Positions 7,335-16,026 of a DNA stretch of 64,000 nt are shown here, in pieces. The position numbers were made by a program, and so were the translations under genes. Location of the stretch: assembly GCA_963559135.1 (NCBI GenBank), contig CAUWJP010000012.1, forward strand, positions 11,679 through 75,678, given 5' to 3'. Within the stretch, counting starts at the first letter, position 1. The number at the start of each line of letters is the position of its first letter. The notes below the pieces were generated by a model, which worked only from the letters and a program-made list of their open reading frames with translations, was not told the DNA's origin and ran no database searches. This DNA is from Sellimonas sp963559135. GTDB lineage: Bacteria; Bacillota; Clostridia; Lachnospirales; Lachnospiraceae.

Positions 7335-8673
7335 GTTCTCCCTCCTTTCCATACTTTCTGTACAGATATACACTCAGACAGAATCTGGAAAGCTGATCTG
7401 CAGCAATGACAAGCCAGATTGCTGTGATTGGCAGCTTCAGCAGAAATGCCGCTGCCAGACAGAGTGGAATTCTCACAATCCAGATTCCAAATCCAGCAAC
7501 AAGCATTGGTGTATTTTTATGTCCCATTGCTCGAATCGTTCCGTTATAAATTCTGGAAAGATTTTGTGGAATCTGAATAAATCCCATTACAAATACATAT
7601 TGAATTCCAATCCTCCGAAGCGCCTCTTTATCCGTCATCAGCCGCATAAAGACTCCCGGGAACAAAATCAGAAGCGCCGATGTCACAATACTAATCGCTA
7701 ACGCTACCCGAATCAGCTCCTTAAAATAAATTTTTCTCAGCTCCTCATCCTTTTTTCCAATGGCTCTTGCCGCCAGCGTCGTGGATGCCGTACTAAATCC
7801 AATCGCCGGCATCTCTGTAACTGTCTCCGCCTGAATTCCAAGCTGATAGGCCGCAAACGCAGAGGATCCGTAAGAAAGAATAATTTTGCTGAGAATAATG
7901 GCAGAAAACTGCCAGAACATACTCTCAAGGGCCGCCGGAATCCCCGTAGTATAAACCTCATAAACACAGGTTTTATCAATCCGGAAAAACCGTGGCTGTG
8001 GCGTCGTACCGGAAAACAGGCCCCTCTTTTTATTATATAACAGGAACAGATCCAGTCCGGCTCCAAAAGTCTGGGCAATCACCAGCGCCAATGCGGCTCC
8101 CCAGATACCGATTCCTTTGAACGGTCCAATCCCGAAAATCAATCCAAACCCTAATACAATATTCACAAGATTCATAGCAGCTGCTACCATCATCGGCGTC
8201 TTAGTATCGCCATATCCCTGAAATGCTGCCGTAGCCAACGTCATAATCACACAGCTGGAAAATCCGAATACCATGATCTTCATATACCTCTGCGCCAACA
8301 TTAAAATCTGCGGATCCTTCGAGAAAAACCCAAGAAACAGGTCTGACCTGAAGAACAGGATGAGCTGAAAAATCAGTACAATAGCAAGTTCCGTCAAAAG
8401 CGTCTGCTCCATAATCTTTCTGCAGTCCGCTTTCTTTCCTGCTCCATATGCCCTCGCAATCAGAACAGTTGCGCCGATGGCCACTCCTTTATAAAACACC
8501 CATAGAGTATCCGTGATTCTGACACAGATTCCTTGTGCCGCGATATCATTTGCCATTAGCCGCCCTACCATGGCTGTGGTAATCAGATTCGCCGAAACCT
8601 GAAGAATATTCTCCAGAATCATCGGGATAATAATATGGTAAATCTCTTTTTTTATCGTTTTCGCCTTGTACAC
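7303..8673 (-). CDS. MATE family efflux transporter
   Basis: A cation-coupled multidrug or metabolite exporter of 456 residues with about 12 hydrophobic segments in two MatE repeats. The N-terminal repeat includes IPMILENILQ and MVGRL. GTG at 8673 is taken as start because GGAGG lies 6 bases upstream. An upstream ATG in the same frame falls inside the terminator hairpin of the preceding locus. The gene heads a two-gene unit with the M20 peptidase. The substrate cannot be told from the sequence. Confidence 0.88.
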   Translation of the reverse strand: MYKAKTIKKEIYHIIIPMILENILQVSANLITTAMVGRLMANDIAAQGICVRITDTLWVFYKGVAIGATVLIARAYGAGKKADCRKIMEQTLLTELAIVLIFQLILFFRSDLFLGFFSKDPQILMLAQRYMKIMVFGFSSCVIMTLATAAFQGYGDTKTPMMVAAAMNLVNIVLGFGLIFGIGPFKGIGIWGAALALVIAQTFGAGLDLFLLYNKKRGLFSGTTPQPRFFRIDKTCVYEVYTTGIPAALESMFWQFSAIILSKIILSYGSSAFAAYQLGIQAETVTEMPAIGFSTASTTLAARAIGKKDEELRKIYFKELIRVALAISIVTSALLILFPGVFMRLMTDKEALRRIGIQYVFVMGFIQIPQNLSRIYNGTIRAMGHKNTPMLVAGFGIWIVRIPLCLAAAFLLKLPITAIWLVIAADQLSRFCLSVYLYRKYGKEGEHAKGYGGIDS

Positions 8674-8693
8674 CAGTGCCTCCGTCCTACAAA

Positions 8694-8730
8694 GAAATGT
8701 CGGGGAGGGAGCCTCCCCAACATTTCTCAC
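8694..8730 (-). terminator. Stem-loop terminator of the former sugar-utilisation locus
   Basis: GAAATGTTGGGGAGG pairs with CCTCCCCGACATTTC, one G-U pair, followed by a short T-run. It sits within 10 bases of the stop of the binding-protein remnant and just before the MATE gene. It may also act as an attenuator for that gene. Confidence 0.7.
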
Positions 8731-8734
8731 TTAC

Positions 8735-9112
8735 TTATTTTGCAAATTTTGCTTCCATTTCTTTCTGTTCATCATTCAGAACTTTTTCCACGTCATCGCC
8801 ATCAAGGATTATTTTTGCTACACAGTTCTTAGACATTTCGATTGCCTCCGCAAAATTCTGTGTGTAATTTACCTGAGGAACTGTCTTTCCGATTTCAGTA
8901 AATACATCGAAAATCTGCTGTCCACCGAAATATGCATCTCCTTCTTTGAATACATCAGACTCTAAAGCCGGGAGATAGGACGGATACAAACCATAATTCT
9001 GGAATCCTTCTACATTGGCATCCACATCTTCCATACAGAATTTCACGAATTCTTTTGCAGCATCTGAGCATTTGCTTGCCGTAGGCACTGCAAGAACCGA
9101 TGTCTTGTATAC
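8735..9112 (-). pseudogene. 3' fragment of an extracellular sugar-binding protein gene
   Basis: About 125 codons remain. The reading frame (VYKTSVLAVPTASK at the joint, then FGGQQIFDVFTE and KTVPQVNYTQNF) is the C-terminal end of a family 1 carbohydrate ABC binding protein, normally about 420 residues. No signal peptide or N-terminal lobe is present. The fragment starts at the junction with truncated lacZ (9107-9114), out of frame with it. A GTG at 9088 gives a short open frame, but no functional product is expected. Confidence 0.85.
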
Positions 9113-10599
9113 ATGGTACTGTATACATCCGCTATCGAAGCATCTCTGTCTTCTTCGTAGTGAATCAGCCTTGTCGGATCATATTCTTTCACAAATTTTC
9201 CTGCTGCAACGAAGGCTGTTCCAAAACCGGATTCGTTTCCAAGAGACCAGAACACGATAGACGGATGGTTCTTATCCCTTCTGACCATCCTCTCCGCCCG
9301 ATCAATATAACTTTCTTCCCAAAGAGTGTCATCGCTGATCCGATTCATCTTTTTTGTATAAGCCATCTGGTTACATTCCAGATCTGCCTCTTCCATAACG
9401 TAAAACCCTAGTTCATCACACAGATCCAGAAACTCCGGCACCGGAGGATAATGCGATGTTCGAATCGCGTTGACATGATAACGCTTCATCAAATACAAAT
9501 CTTTCAGCATGTCTTCTTTTTCGATGCAGCGTCCGGTATATTCATTCCAGTCATGTCGGTTAACTCCTTTTAGCTTCAGAGGACACCCATTGATATAAAA
9601 CAGACCCTCTTTCAGGCAGATCGTTCGAAATCCTATCCGTTCTTCATAAACTTCTGTTACTGCTTCATTCTCTTTCAGCTCAATCACCAAATCATAAAGA
9701 TATGGCTCCTCAGCTGACCACGGCTTCACCTTCTCAATCTTCGTTTCAAACTGCAGTGCCTTGTTTCCTGGATTTAGGGTGATTACTTTTTTCTCCTGGT
9801 ACATCCGCTCTTCCCCGTCAAACAAGGTTAGTGTCAGTTCCAGTTCCTTTTCCTCATTTTCATGATTTTCTATTTCAACTTCTGCCTGAAACTTTCCTGT
9901 ATAATCAGACTCATCAAAAAGAGAATGCAGCTTCAGATCCGATACATGAACCTTCGGTCTGGTAATCAACGACACATCTCTGATAATTCCTCCAAACCAC
10001 CACATGTCCTGATTTTCCAGATAGCTTCCATCCGAAAACTGATATACTTCCACCGCGATGAGATTTTTCCCATTCTGAATAAATGGTGTAACGTCAAATT
10101 CTGACGTATTTCTGGATCCCTGACTATAACCTGCCATTTCCCCATTTATCCAGACATGGTAGGCACTTTCCACTCCGTCAAATCTGAGAATGTATTCCTT
10201 TTCTTCTTCTTTACTGATCGTAATCTCTTTCCTGTATACTCCTGTTAAATTGTCAACTTGAATGGCCGGATCATCCATAATCGGAAACAACGCATAAGCA
10301 TCGTTATAACAAGGACTCCCAAAGCCATTTAACTGCCAATGTCCAGGCACCGGCATTTCTCTCCATTCTGTGTCATCATAATCTCTGGACGTACACATTG
10401 CCGGGACAAAAAACGGTGAAGAAAAACCCTGAAATTTCCACTGTCCATTCAAAAGCGTATAATTCCCGCTTTCTTCTTTTTTTCTCTTTCGCGCCGCTTC
10501 TACTGAACGATACCCACAGTAAAACGGCCGAACCAGAAGCCGGTCTCGTCCCAGCACATGAATATTGCTCCAATCCGGATGATTATATTTAAACTCCAT
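9043..10599 (-). pseudogene. lacZ: Truncated beta-galactosidase (GH2), joined to foreign sequence
   Basis: The N-terminal half of a GH2 beta-galactosidase. It has the sugar-binding jelly roll, an immunoglobulin-like domain and the first part of the barrel, with NAIRTSHYPP and the acid/base Glu in WSLGNESGFG. Normal sequence stops at ADVYSTMYT, about residue 497. About 20 unrelated residues then run to a stop inside the binding-protein remnant. Family enzymes are about 1000 residues, and the nucleophile Glu and C-terminal domains are lost, so the product should be inactive. The start is intact, with TTTAGGAGGG upstream, and follows lacI by 11 bases. Confidence 0.9.
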
Positions 10600-10610
10600 C
10601 CCTTTCCCTC

Positions 10611-11660
10611 CTAAACACTTCTACTTTCTTTACAAGTTCCTCTGATCATCAATCTGTTTGGGACAATAATTTTCACTCCTTCTTCTCTCCCTGTCATCAT
10701 TCTCTCCATCAAAAGTCTTGCTGACATCGCACCGGTAATATCGTTATAAATTTTGACACTGGTCAACGGCGGAGATACAAAAGCCGCCGCTTGCTGGTCA
10801 TTGCATCCGATTAAAGCAACTTCATTTGGTACGCTTATTTTATGCTCCTTTAAGGCTCTCATGAATCCGATTGCCAGATTATCATTCTCAATAAAAATTG
10901 CTCTTGGCATTTTTCGTTTTTCTTTTAGAACCTTTTGCCCGAGTTCATATCCATCTTTGACACGACTATAATTTGTAAGCCAGACGAATTCTTCCCGAAA
11001 ATTGTTTTCTTCTTTCAACATTTTTTTGAAAGCAAGATATCTTCTGTCTGCTCTTAAAGAACCATAAATTTCAATTCCATACGTTCCAATATATCCAATA
11101 TCCCGATATCCATTTGACCGGAAACAGTCCAGCGCTTTTCGGACTATGCTGTCAAAGTCATTAATAACATAATCCGCTTTCAGTTCGCCTTCTTCCAATT
11201 CAAAATCAGCACAGACAATTGGCACAGAAGTCTCTTTCATCATAATTCTCAGTTCACTTGCCCGAAACCATACTCCCGGGTGGCCTACAAGAATCACACC
11301 TTGAAATTCGGAAAAATGTTGAATCCCGTTCTCAAGAGTTTCAAGAAAAATTTCTTTTACACGCAGTCCGTTCTTTTCCAACTCGTTCTTAATATTCAGA
11401 CGAATAATCTGATAATAACTGTCTTCGATCTCCGAGACTTCACTATACAAAAGGAAAACTCCTATTTTCCCTTTCGGAAGACATATCGCAATGTCTTTGT
11501 TCTGATCAGCCCTTACTTTATAACCGAGTTCTTCTGCTGCTTCCTGAATTCTGTTTCTGGTCTCTTCCGAGACCGAAAAATTTCTGTCATGATTTAGAAC
11601 TCTAGATGCGGCGGCGGGGGATACTCCTGCCTTTGCTGCCACTTCTTTTAATGTCACCAT
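10611..11660 (-). CDS. LacI family transcriptional regulator
   Basis: 349 residues. The N-terminal LacI helix-turn-helix (VTLKEVAAKAGVSPAAASRVLNH) and hinge are followed by a periplasmic-binding-protein-like sensor domain with the GYRDIGYIG and IFIENDNLAIG patterns. It is intact, while the lacZ gene it precedes is truncated, so it may now control only itself or genes elsewhere. Inverted repeats upstream with TTTAGTAA half-sites are probable operators. A beta-galactoside or galactose derivative as effector is inferred from the neighbour. Confidence 0.93.
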   Translation of the reverse strand: MVTLKEVAAKAGVSPAAASRVLNHDRNFSVSEETRNRIQEAAEELGYKVRADQNKDIAICLPKGKIGVFLLYSEVSEIEDSYYQIIRLNIKNELEKNGLRVKEIFLETLENGIQHFSEFQGVILVGHPGVWFRASELRIMMKETSVPIVCADFELEEGELKADYVINDFDSIVRKALDCFRSNGYRDIGYIGTYGIEIYGSLRADRRYLAFKKMLKEENNFREEFVWLTNYSRVKDGYELGQKVLKEKRKMPRAIFIENDNLAIGFMRALKEHKISVPNEVALIGCNDQQAAAFVSPPLTSVKIYNDITGAMSARLLMERMMTGREEGVKIIVPNRLMIRGTCKESRSV

Positions 11661-11713
11661 CCCATCACCTTTTTTACTAAATTTTTTATTTCTTTCGTTC
11701 TTTGTTGTGTTAA

Positions 11714-11719
11714 ATTATA
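11714..11719 (-). promoter_or_regulatory. Extended -10 promoter of the lacI-type gene
   Basis: Minus-strand TGCTATAAT gives an extended -10 (hexamer 11714-11719). The -35 region is poor. The start site is predicted about 45 bases before the regulator ATG. Confidence 0.6.
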
Positions 11720-11800
11720 GCATTTCATTTTCTCTATTACTATAATTATTATTCTATTTTTCCTGTATTTATTGACATTTTTCAAACTTTTGCGTTATCT

Positions 11801-11841
11801 TTACTAAAACTTTTATGTCTTTTAGTAATATATTTACTAAA
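11801..11841. promoter_or_regulatory. Probable LacI-family operators
   Basis: Two nested inverted repeats share the central half-site. TTACTAAAA (11801-11809) faces TTTTAGTAA (11820-11828), and TTTAGTAA (11821-11828) faces TTACTAAA (11834-11841). A further half-site is at 11910-11917. TTTAGTAA-type palindromes are typical of LacI-family regulators in Firmicutes. They lie about 100 bases upstream of the regulator promoter. Confidence 0.65.
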
Positions 11842-11978
11842 CATATTTTCGTTTCTCATTTTGCTATTTTGACAAAATATCATCAATTTGATTCATAAGT
11901 AAAAAATCATTACTAAACCAAAGGATACTTCCTTCTTTGTTTTCTACACCCATCTCACCCCCTCTACCAATCAGACCA

Positions 11979-12017
11979 TAAAAAATGCCGCACGGATTGA
12001 AACCCGTACGACATTTT
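11979..12017 (-). terminator. Terminator after the sigma-gene remnant
   Basis: AAAATGCCGCACGG (11982-11995) pairs with 12004-12017, G-U pairs included. A T-run follows in the minus direction. No intact gene ends here; it follows the sigma-factor remnant at 12019-12166. Confidence 0.75.
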
Positions 12018-12018
12018 A

Positions 12019-12166
12019 TCATTCTTCTACATTATAAATTTTTTCAGCCAGAGCTTTTAGTTCCTTCGCAACCACACTCTGAAATATCAGTACAGGCATC
12101 TCTATAGGATCATCCAGTGAAACGGTTCGGCTTTTAAAAAAACTTCTGCAAAGATCTCTACATTCT
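12019..12166 (-). pseudogene. Remnant of an ECF sigma factor gene
   Basis: Positions of about 12077-12166 are nearly identical, apart from about a dozen substitutions, to 14435-14523 of the intact sigma gene. The frame reads RDLCRSFFKSRTVSLDD then PIEMPVLIFQS. The remaining frame (VVAKELKALAEKIYNVEE, stop at 12019) does not match the sigma factor. There is no start codon, no DNA-binding region 4 and no ribosome site. It looks like the remains of a duplicated sigma gene. Confidence 0.8.
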
Positions 12167-12244
12167 TATCATATCATTGATATTCCTCTTTCAATATGCA
12201 CAACTTTTTTTAATATTTCCCCGCATTTTTCAGAATTTTTAATC

Positions 12245-12272
12245 TTGTTTTTGTCCGAAAAAGTACTATACT
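12245..12272 (+). promoter_or_regulatory. gldA promoter
   Basis: TTGTTT (12245-12250), 16 bases, then TATACT (12267-12272). The leader is about 45 nt. Confidence 0.55.
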
Positions 12273-12325
12273 CTTAGTTAAATCAATAACAATGTTTGCG
12301 CACAAATACAAAAGGAGGTTTTTTA

Positions 12326-13429
12326 ATGCTTAGACTAAGAATGATGCGTGCTCCTCAAAAATATGTTCAGGGTAAGGATTCTCTTCTGCAATTTCACAAA
12401 GAGATGACAAGCCTCGGCAACAAATGGCTTTTCATCTGTTCCAGAAGCGGATACAATATGACTCACGACAAGATCGAGAAAAGCTTTGAAGGTACCGATG
12501 ACATTCGTCATTACGAGACCTTTGGTGGTATTTCCAGTGTTGGCGAAATTGAAAAAATGCGAAAAATCGTTAAGGACAACCAGCTAAATGTAGTAGTCGG
12601 AGTAGGTGGCGGTTCTGCAATAGATACCGCAAAAGCAACAGCATACTATGAAAATCTTCCTGTTGTAATTATTCCAACCGTAGTAGCAACGGATGCTCCT
12701 TGTACCGGTCTTTCTGTCATTTATAATGATGACCAGACTTTCAACAGCTATCTCTTCTACCCCAAAAATCCGGAAGCTGTCATTGTAGACAGCGAAATCA
12801 TCGCCAATGCTCCGGTAAAATTTCTTGTCGCCGGTATGGGAGATGCTTTGGGAACCTATTTTGAGGCACGCGCCTGCGAACGCACAGACGCCCCAAGTCT
12901 GGAATCTGGCGGAATAACCCGATCTGCCATGGCTTTGTGTCGTCTTTGCTATGACACTTTAAAAGAATATGGCGCTTCAGCAAAAAAAGCTTGTGAATGC
13001 CATGTCGTTACTCCGGCACTGGAAGCCATAATTGAAGCAAATGTCTACCTTTCCGGAGTAGGTGCAGACAATGGGGGCCTTGCTGTTGCCCATTCATTTT
13101 ATAATGGATTGACAGCTCTTGGCGGACATAGCGCCCCTCACGGAAACTGTGTAGCATTTGGCACATTAGTACAGCTTATTTTGGAACGTGCCTCCAAAGA
13201 GGAATTCAAGGAAGTTCAGGATTTCTGTATGGAAGTAGGACTTCCAGTCACTCTGAAAGAAATTGGTGTAACAAAAGATGAAGAAATTCATGTTATTTCC
13301 GAAAATGCCTGTGTAGAAGGTGAATCCATCCACAATATGGTTGCTGACGTAACTCCTGATCAGCTTTACGCAGCTATCGTCACGGCTGATGCACTTGGAA
13401 AAGAGGCTCTTTCTTCTTCAGAACACTAG
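12326..13429 (+). CDS. gldA: Glycerol dehydrogenase (iron-containing alcohol dehydrogenase family)
   Basis: NAD-dependent oxidation of glycerol to dihydroxyacetone; 367 residues from the ATG at 12326, which has AAAGGAGG at the right distance. The dinucleotide loop is GVGGGSAIDTAKA. Metal ligands are Asp in GMGDALGTYFEA, His in VAHSFYNGLT and His in GHSAPHGNC. It is a single gene with its own promoter and terminator. No dihydroxyacetone kinase gene is nearby, so a related polyol substrate cannot be excluded. Confidence 0.9.
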   Translation: MLRLRMMRAPQKYVQGKDSLLQFHKEMTSLGNKWLFICSRSGYNMTHDKIEKSFEGTDDIRHYETFGGISSVGEIEKMRKIVKDNQLNVVVGVGGGSAIDTAKATAYYENLPVVIIPTVVATDAPCTGLSVIYNDDQTFNSYLFYPKNPEAVIVDSEIIANAPVKFLVAGMGDALGTYFEARACERTDAPSLESGGITRSAMALCRLCYDTLKEYGASAKKACECHVVTPALEAIIEANVYLSGVGADNGGLAVAHSFYNGLTALGGHSAPHGNCVAFGTLVQLILERASKEEFKEVQDFCMEVGLPVTLKEIGVTKDEEIHVISENACVEGESIHNMVADVTPDQLYAAIVTADALGKEALSSSEH

Positions 13430-13444
13430 AAGATAGCCCTGAAA

Positions 13445-13489
13445 AATCCGGCATATGGCGCTTAAAAAGCCCGATGCCGGATTATCTTT
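13445..13489 (+). terminator. gldA terminator
   Basis: AATCCGGCAT (13445-13454) pairs with 13474-13483, then ATCTTTTTT. It lies between gldA and the convergent anti-sigma gene. Confidence 0.9.
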
Positions 13490-13491
13490 TT

Positions 13492-14256
13492 TCATTCATC
13501 ATGACCATGCCTGTGATGCTTCCCCTGACCTGTATTTCCAGCATTTCCGGAATCAACGTTCTCCTCTGATGAACTTTCCTCTCCGGATAATTCACTGATT
13601 CTGTCACGGATTTCCCGCATGGACATTTCCTGCACTTCTTCTGTTGTAATATCCGGATCTAGTTCTTTTAATTCCAGATATGCTTTATATTTCGCACATC
13701 CAAGTCCCACCTCATGCGCTTCATGTGCTTCCTCTGATGTTGCGGAACCACAATGCACATTCTGATGATGCGATGCAAAATTCTCCAAAGCTGCTAACAT
13801 CGTCTCGCACTGAGTCTCCTCTTCCCCCACAACAATCACTGAAACGATCTGATCTTGCCCTACCAGTTCCACGATCCAGTCATTCTCCATAATCCGGTTT
13901 AAGGCATCCTCATAGTTCAGGAATCGGATATTCAACTCTTCCAAAAGCTTTTCCCCATCCTCATTTTTTCCTTCAAGAGAAACCACTTTATCAAACCTAT
14001 TGACTCCTATTTCAATCGAAGGATTGACCTCCAGCTCAATCTCCGCTGTAGGAATAAAGTACACCCAGTACCCGCCAGCTATCAGGAACAGCATCATGCA
14101 TGCTACGGCAGGAATCCAGGCCATGCACATTCTTCTTCGCTTTTTCTGACCATTCTCTCTGTACTGCTCCAGAAAAACCTTAGTTCTACTTTTTAATTCT
14201 TCTTCCGCATGAATCTGATCGAAAGCCTCTTTTATCTTCTTATCCATACTCATCAC
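13492..14256 (-). CDS. Membrane anti-sigma factor with RsgI-like outer domain
   Basis: 254 residues. A cytoplasmic N-terminus of about 45 residues is followed by one membrane span (about 46-68, WIPAVACMMLFLIAGG). The outer domain begins IELEVNPSIEIGVNRFDKVV, close to the domain that follows the membrane span in RsgI-type anti-sigma proteins (INPSIEL pattern). The C-terminus is acidic and then His-rich (KHHRHGHDE), which may bind metal. The gene overlaps the ECF sigma gene by 17 bases. Its role would be to hold that sigma factor at the membrane until a signal arrives; the signal is unknown. Confidence 0.8.
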   Translation of the reverse strand: MMSMDKKIKEAFDQIHAEEELKSRTKVFLEQYRENGQKKRRRMCMAWIPAVACMMLFLIAGGYWVYFIPTAEIELEVNPSIEIGVNRFDKVVSLEGKNEDGEKLLEELNIRFLNYEDALNRIMENDWIVELVGQDQIVSVIVVGEEETQCETMLAALENFASHHQNVHCGSATSEEAHEAHEVGLGCAKYKAYLELKELDPDITTEEVQEMSMREIRDRISELSGEESSSEENVDSGNAGNTGQGKHHRHGHDE

Positions 14257-14722
14257 CTTCCAGTTTTTCTTTCAACAGTTTTTTTGAACGTGTCATCAAA
14301 GTATAGATTGTATTGACATTTTTTCCCAGTATCTCCCCGATCTCTGCCGCCGTATATCCCTCATAATAATGCAGATAAACGACATCCTTATATTTCTTAG
14401 GAAGAGAAAGCACTGCTTCCAACACTTCCCTGTTACTCTGAAGCATCGGCGCAGGCATCTCTATAAGATCGTCCAGCAAAACGGTTCGGCTTTTGAAAAA
14501 ACTTCTGCGAAGATCTCTACATGCATTAATCGTCACACGGATTAGCCATGCTTTCTCATGCTCTTCACTTTCAAACGGCACGGAACGAAGGACATACTTC
14601 AGAAACACCGTCTGAAATATGTCCTCGGTATCGGCACTATTCTGCAGATGAATCAGGCAGATCCTCCTGATCATATCCGCATACTTTTCAATTGCCCAGT
14701 TTACCTCTTGTTCGCTTTGCAT
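14240..14722 (-). CDS. ECF-type RNA polymerase sigma factor
   Basis: 160 residues. Region 2 lies in the N-terminal half (MIRRICLIHLQNSADTEDIF, then AWLIRVTINACRD). Region 4 follows (SLPKKYKDVVYLHYYEGY, TAAEIGEILGKNVNTIYTLM). It sits second in a three-gene unit, 6 bases after the secreted EF-hand protein and overlapping the anti-sigma gene. A partly identical broken copy lies at 12077-12166. Confidence 0.93.
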   Translation of the reverse strand: MQSEQEVNWAIEKYADMIRRICLIHLQNSADTEDIFQTVFLKYVLRSVPFESEEHEKAWLIRVTINACRDLRRSFFKSRTVLLDDLIEMPAPMLQSNREVLEAVLSLPKKYKDVVYLHYYEGYTAAEIGEILGKNVNTIYTLMTRSKKLLKEKLEGDEYG

Positions 14723-14728
14723 ACACGA

Positions 14729-15073
14729 TTACCTGTTTCTTCCTCCATGGCATCCTCTACCATTACTTTGACCATATCTATTTCCCTGGGTTCCTGCTCC
14801 GGTTCCGTCACAGACTCCTCCGTTACAGGTTCCGCTTTCATAATTGTCACAGACTCCATCGTCATTCGCATCTACATATCTTTTATTTGCCGTCAATCGA
14901 CTGAGCACGGTTTCTGTCAACATACTTTCCTGTTGTACAAATTTATCAGATGTACATCCTACGTTATTTCCACGTTCTGTACTTCCCTGCCCTTTTCCGT
15001 AACCCGCCATTCCTGTAATCGTTGTGGTCGCTATGATGGCTGCCGCCAGAATTCCTACTGCTATTTTTTTCAT
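14729..15073 (-). CDS. Secreted small protein with one EF-hand loop
   Basis: 114 residues from ATG 15073, with AGGAGGG upstream. A signal peptide covers residues 1-23 (KKIAVGILAAAIIATT). The mature protein is Gly-rich and has six cysteines. Residues 68-79, DANDDGVCDNYE, fit a 12-position calcium-binding EF-hand loop with acidic or Asn ligands at 1, 3, 5, 9 and 12. It is the first gene of the sigma/anti-sigma operon, so it may feed the signal, for example by sensing calcium or another metal at the cell surface. That role is inference. Confidence 0.78.
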   Translation of the reverse strand: MKKIAVGILAAAIIATTTITGMAGYGKGQGSTERGNNVGCTSDKFVQQESMLTETVLSRLTANKRYVDANDDGVCDNYESGTCNGGVCDGTGAGTQGNRYGQSNGRGCHGGRNR

Positions 15074-15150
15074 AATCAAGCCCTCCTATTTATTTCGTAT
15101 TTCATTTCCTTTCACTTTTAATACGATTCAAAAAGGAGTTTCCATTCATT

Positions 15151-15179
15151 ATTTTATCTTTTTTTCATATTTTTTTCAA
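15151..15179 (-). promoter_or_regulatory. Promoter of the EF-hand/ECF sigma operon
   Basis: Minus strand TTGAAA (15174-15179), 17 bases, TAAAAT (15151-15156). This is a housekeeping-type promoter; no convincing ECF-type promoter was found. Confidence 0.7.
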
Positions 15180-15180
15180 T

Positions 15181-15213
15181 AAAACTAAAAGAGACTGCTT
15201 CAAACAGTCTCTT
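15181..15213 (-). terminator. Terminator of the amino-acid ABC importer operon
   Basis: GAGACTG (15191-15197) pairs with CAGTCTC (15205-15211), and a TTTTAGTTTT run follows in the minus direction. Confidence 0.85.
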
Positions 15214-15227
15214 CTTCGTTATCTTTC

Positions 15228-16013
15228 TTATCCTTGCGTATATCTGGAGAGGAACTGTTTCGTCCTTTCCTCCTTCGGATGATCAATCACCTGTTTCGCA
15301 TCTCCCTGCTCCACGATATATCCGTCGTCCATAAAAATAATCTGATCTGCAACATCTCTGGCAAATGCCATCTCATGCGTCACAATAATCATAGTAGTCT
15401 TCTGGTCCGCAAGCCCTCTGATCACTTTCAGCACTTCTCCTGTGAGTTCCGGATCCAATGCCGATGTCGGCTCATCAAAACAGAGAATATCTGGCTTCAG
15501 CGCAAGCGCTCTTGCAATTGCCACCCGCTGCTGCTGTCCTCCTGACAACTGATGTGGATAATGTCCTGCACGATCAGCAAGTCCCATCTGTTCCAGAAGT
15601 TCCTTCCCGTGTATTTCAATCTCTTTCAGAATCTGTTTTTTATTCTGTTTATAATCCGAGCGTTCCTGTGCCAAAAGTTGTTCTGCCAGCATCACATTTT
15701 CCAGCGCCGTATACTGCGGGAACAGGTGAAACGCCTGAAACACCATTCCAAAATGCAGACGGTTTCTTCTGAGATCCTCATCCTTCATCTTAACCGGCTG
15801 TGCCGCATCAAAAATTGTTTTCCCGGTAACAGCTATCGTTCCCCGATCTGGTGTTTCAAGGAAATTCAGGCATCTGAGCAGTGTCGTCTTACCAGATCCG
15901 GAAGAACCGATAATTGCTAGTGCATTGCCCTTTTCCAGAGAAAAGCTGACGTCTTTCAACACCTTCGTGCTCCCAAAATGTTTTTCAATATTCTTTACTT
16001 CCAAAATTGCCAT
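15228..16013 (-). CDS. Polar amino-acid ABC transporter ATP-binding protein
   Basis: 261 residues from ATG 16013 (AGGAGA upstream). Walker A is GSSGSGKTT, the signature is LSGGQQQR, Walker B is ILCFDEP with a D-loop SALDPE, and the switch His is in VTHEMAF. This is the GlnQ/HisP subfamily. It starts 13 bases after the permease stop. It drives uptake with the permease and binding protein upstream. Confidence 0.95.
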   Translation of the reverse strand: MAILEVKNIEKHFGSTKVLKDVSFSLEKGNALAIIGSSGSGKTTLLRCLNFLETPDRGTIAVTGKTIFDAAQPVKMKDEDLRRNRLHFGMVFQAFHLFPQYTALENVMLAEQLLAQERSDYKQNKKQILKEIEIHGKELLEQMGLADRAGHYPHQLSGGQQQRVAIARALALKPDILCFDEPTSALDPELTGEVLKVIRGLADQKTTMIIVTHEMAFARDVADQIIFMDDGYIVEQGDAKQVIDHPKEERTKQFLSRYTQG

Positions 16014-16026
16014 GGGTATGTATCTC

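Noticed and set aside
15090..15145. ECF-type promoter for the sigma operon (GGAAAC followed by CGTATTA)
   Set aside because: The spacing is only 12 bases instead of about 16, and a good housekeeping promoter lies just upstream.
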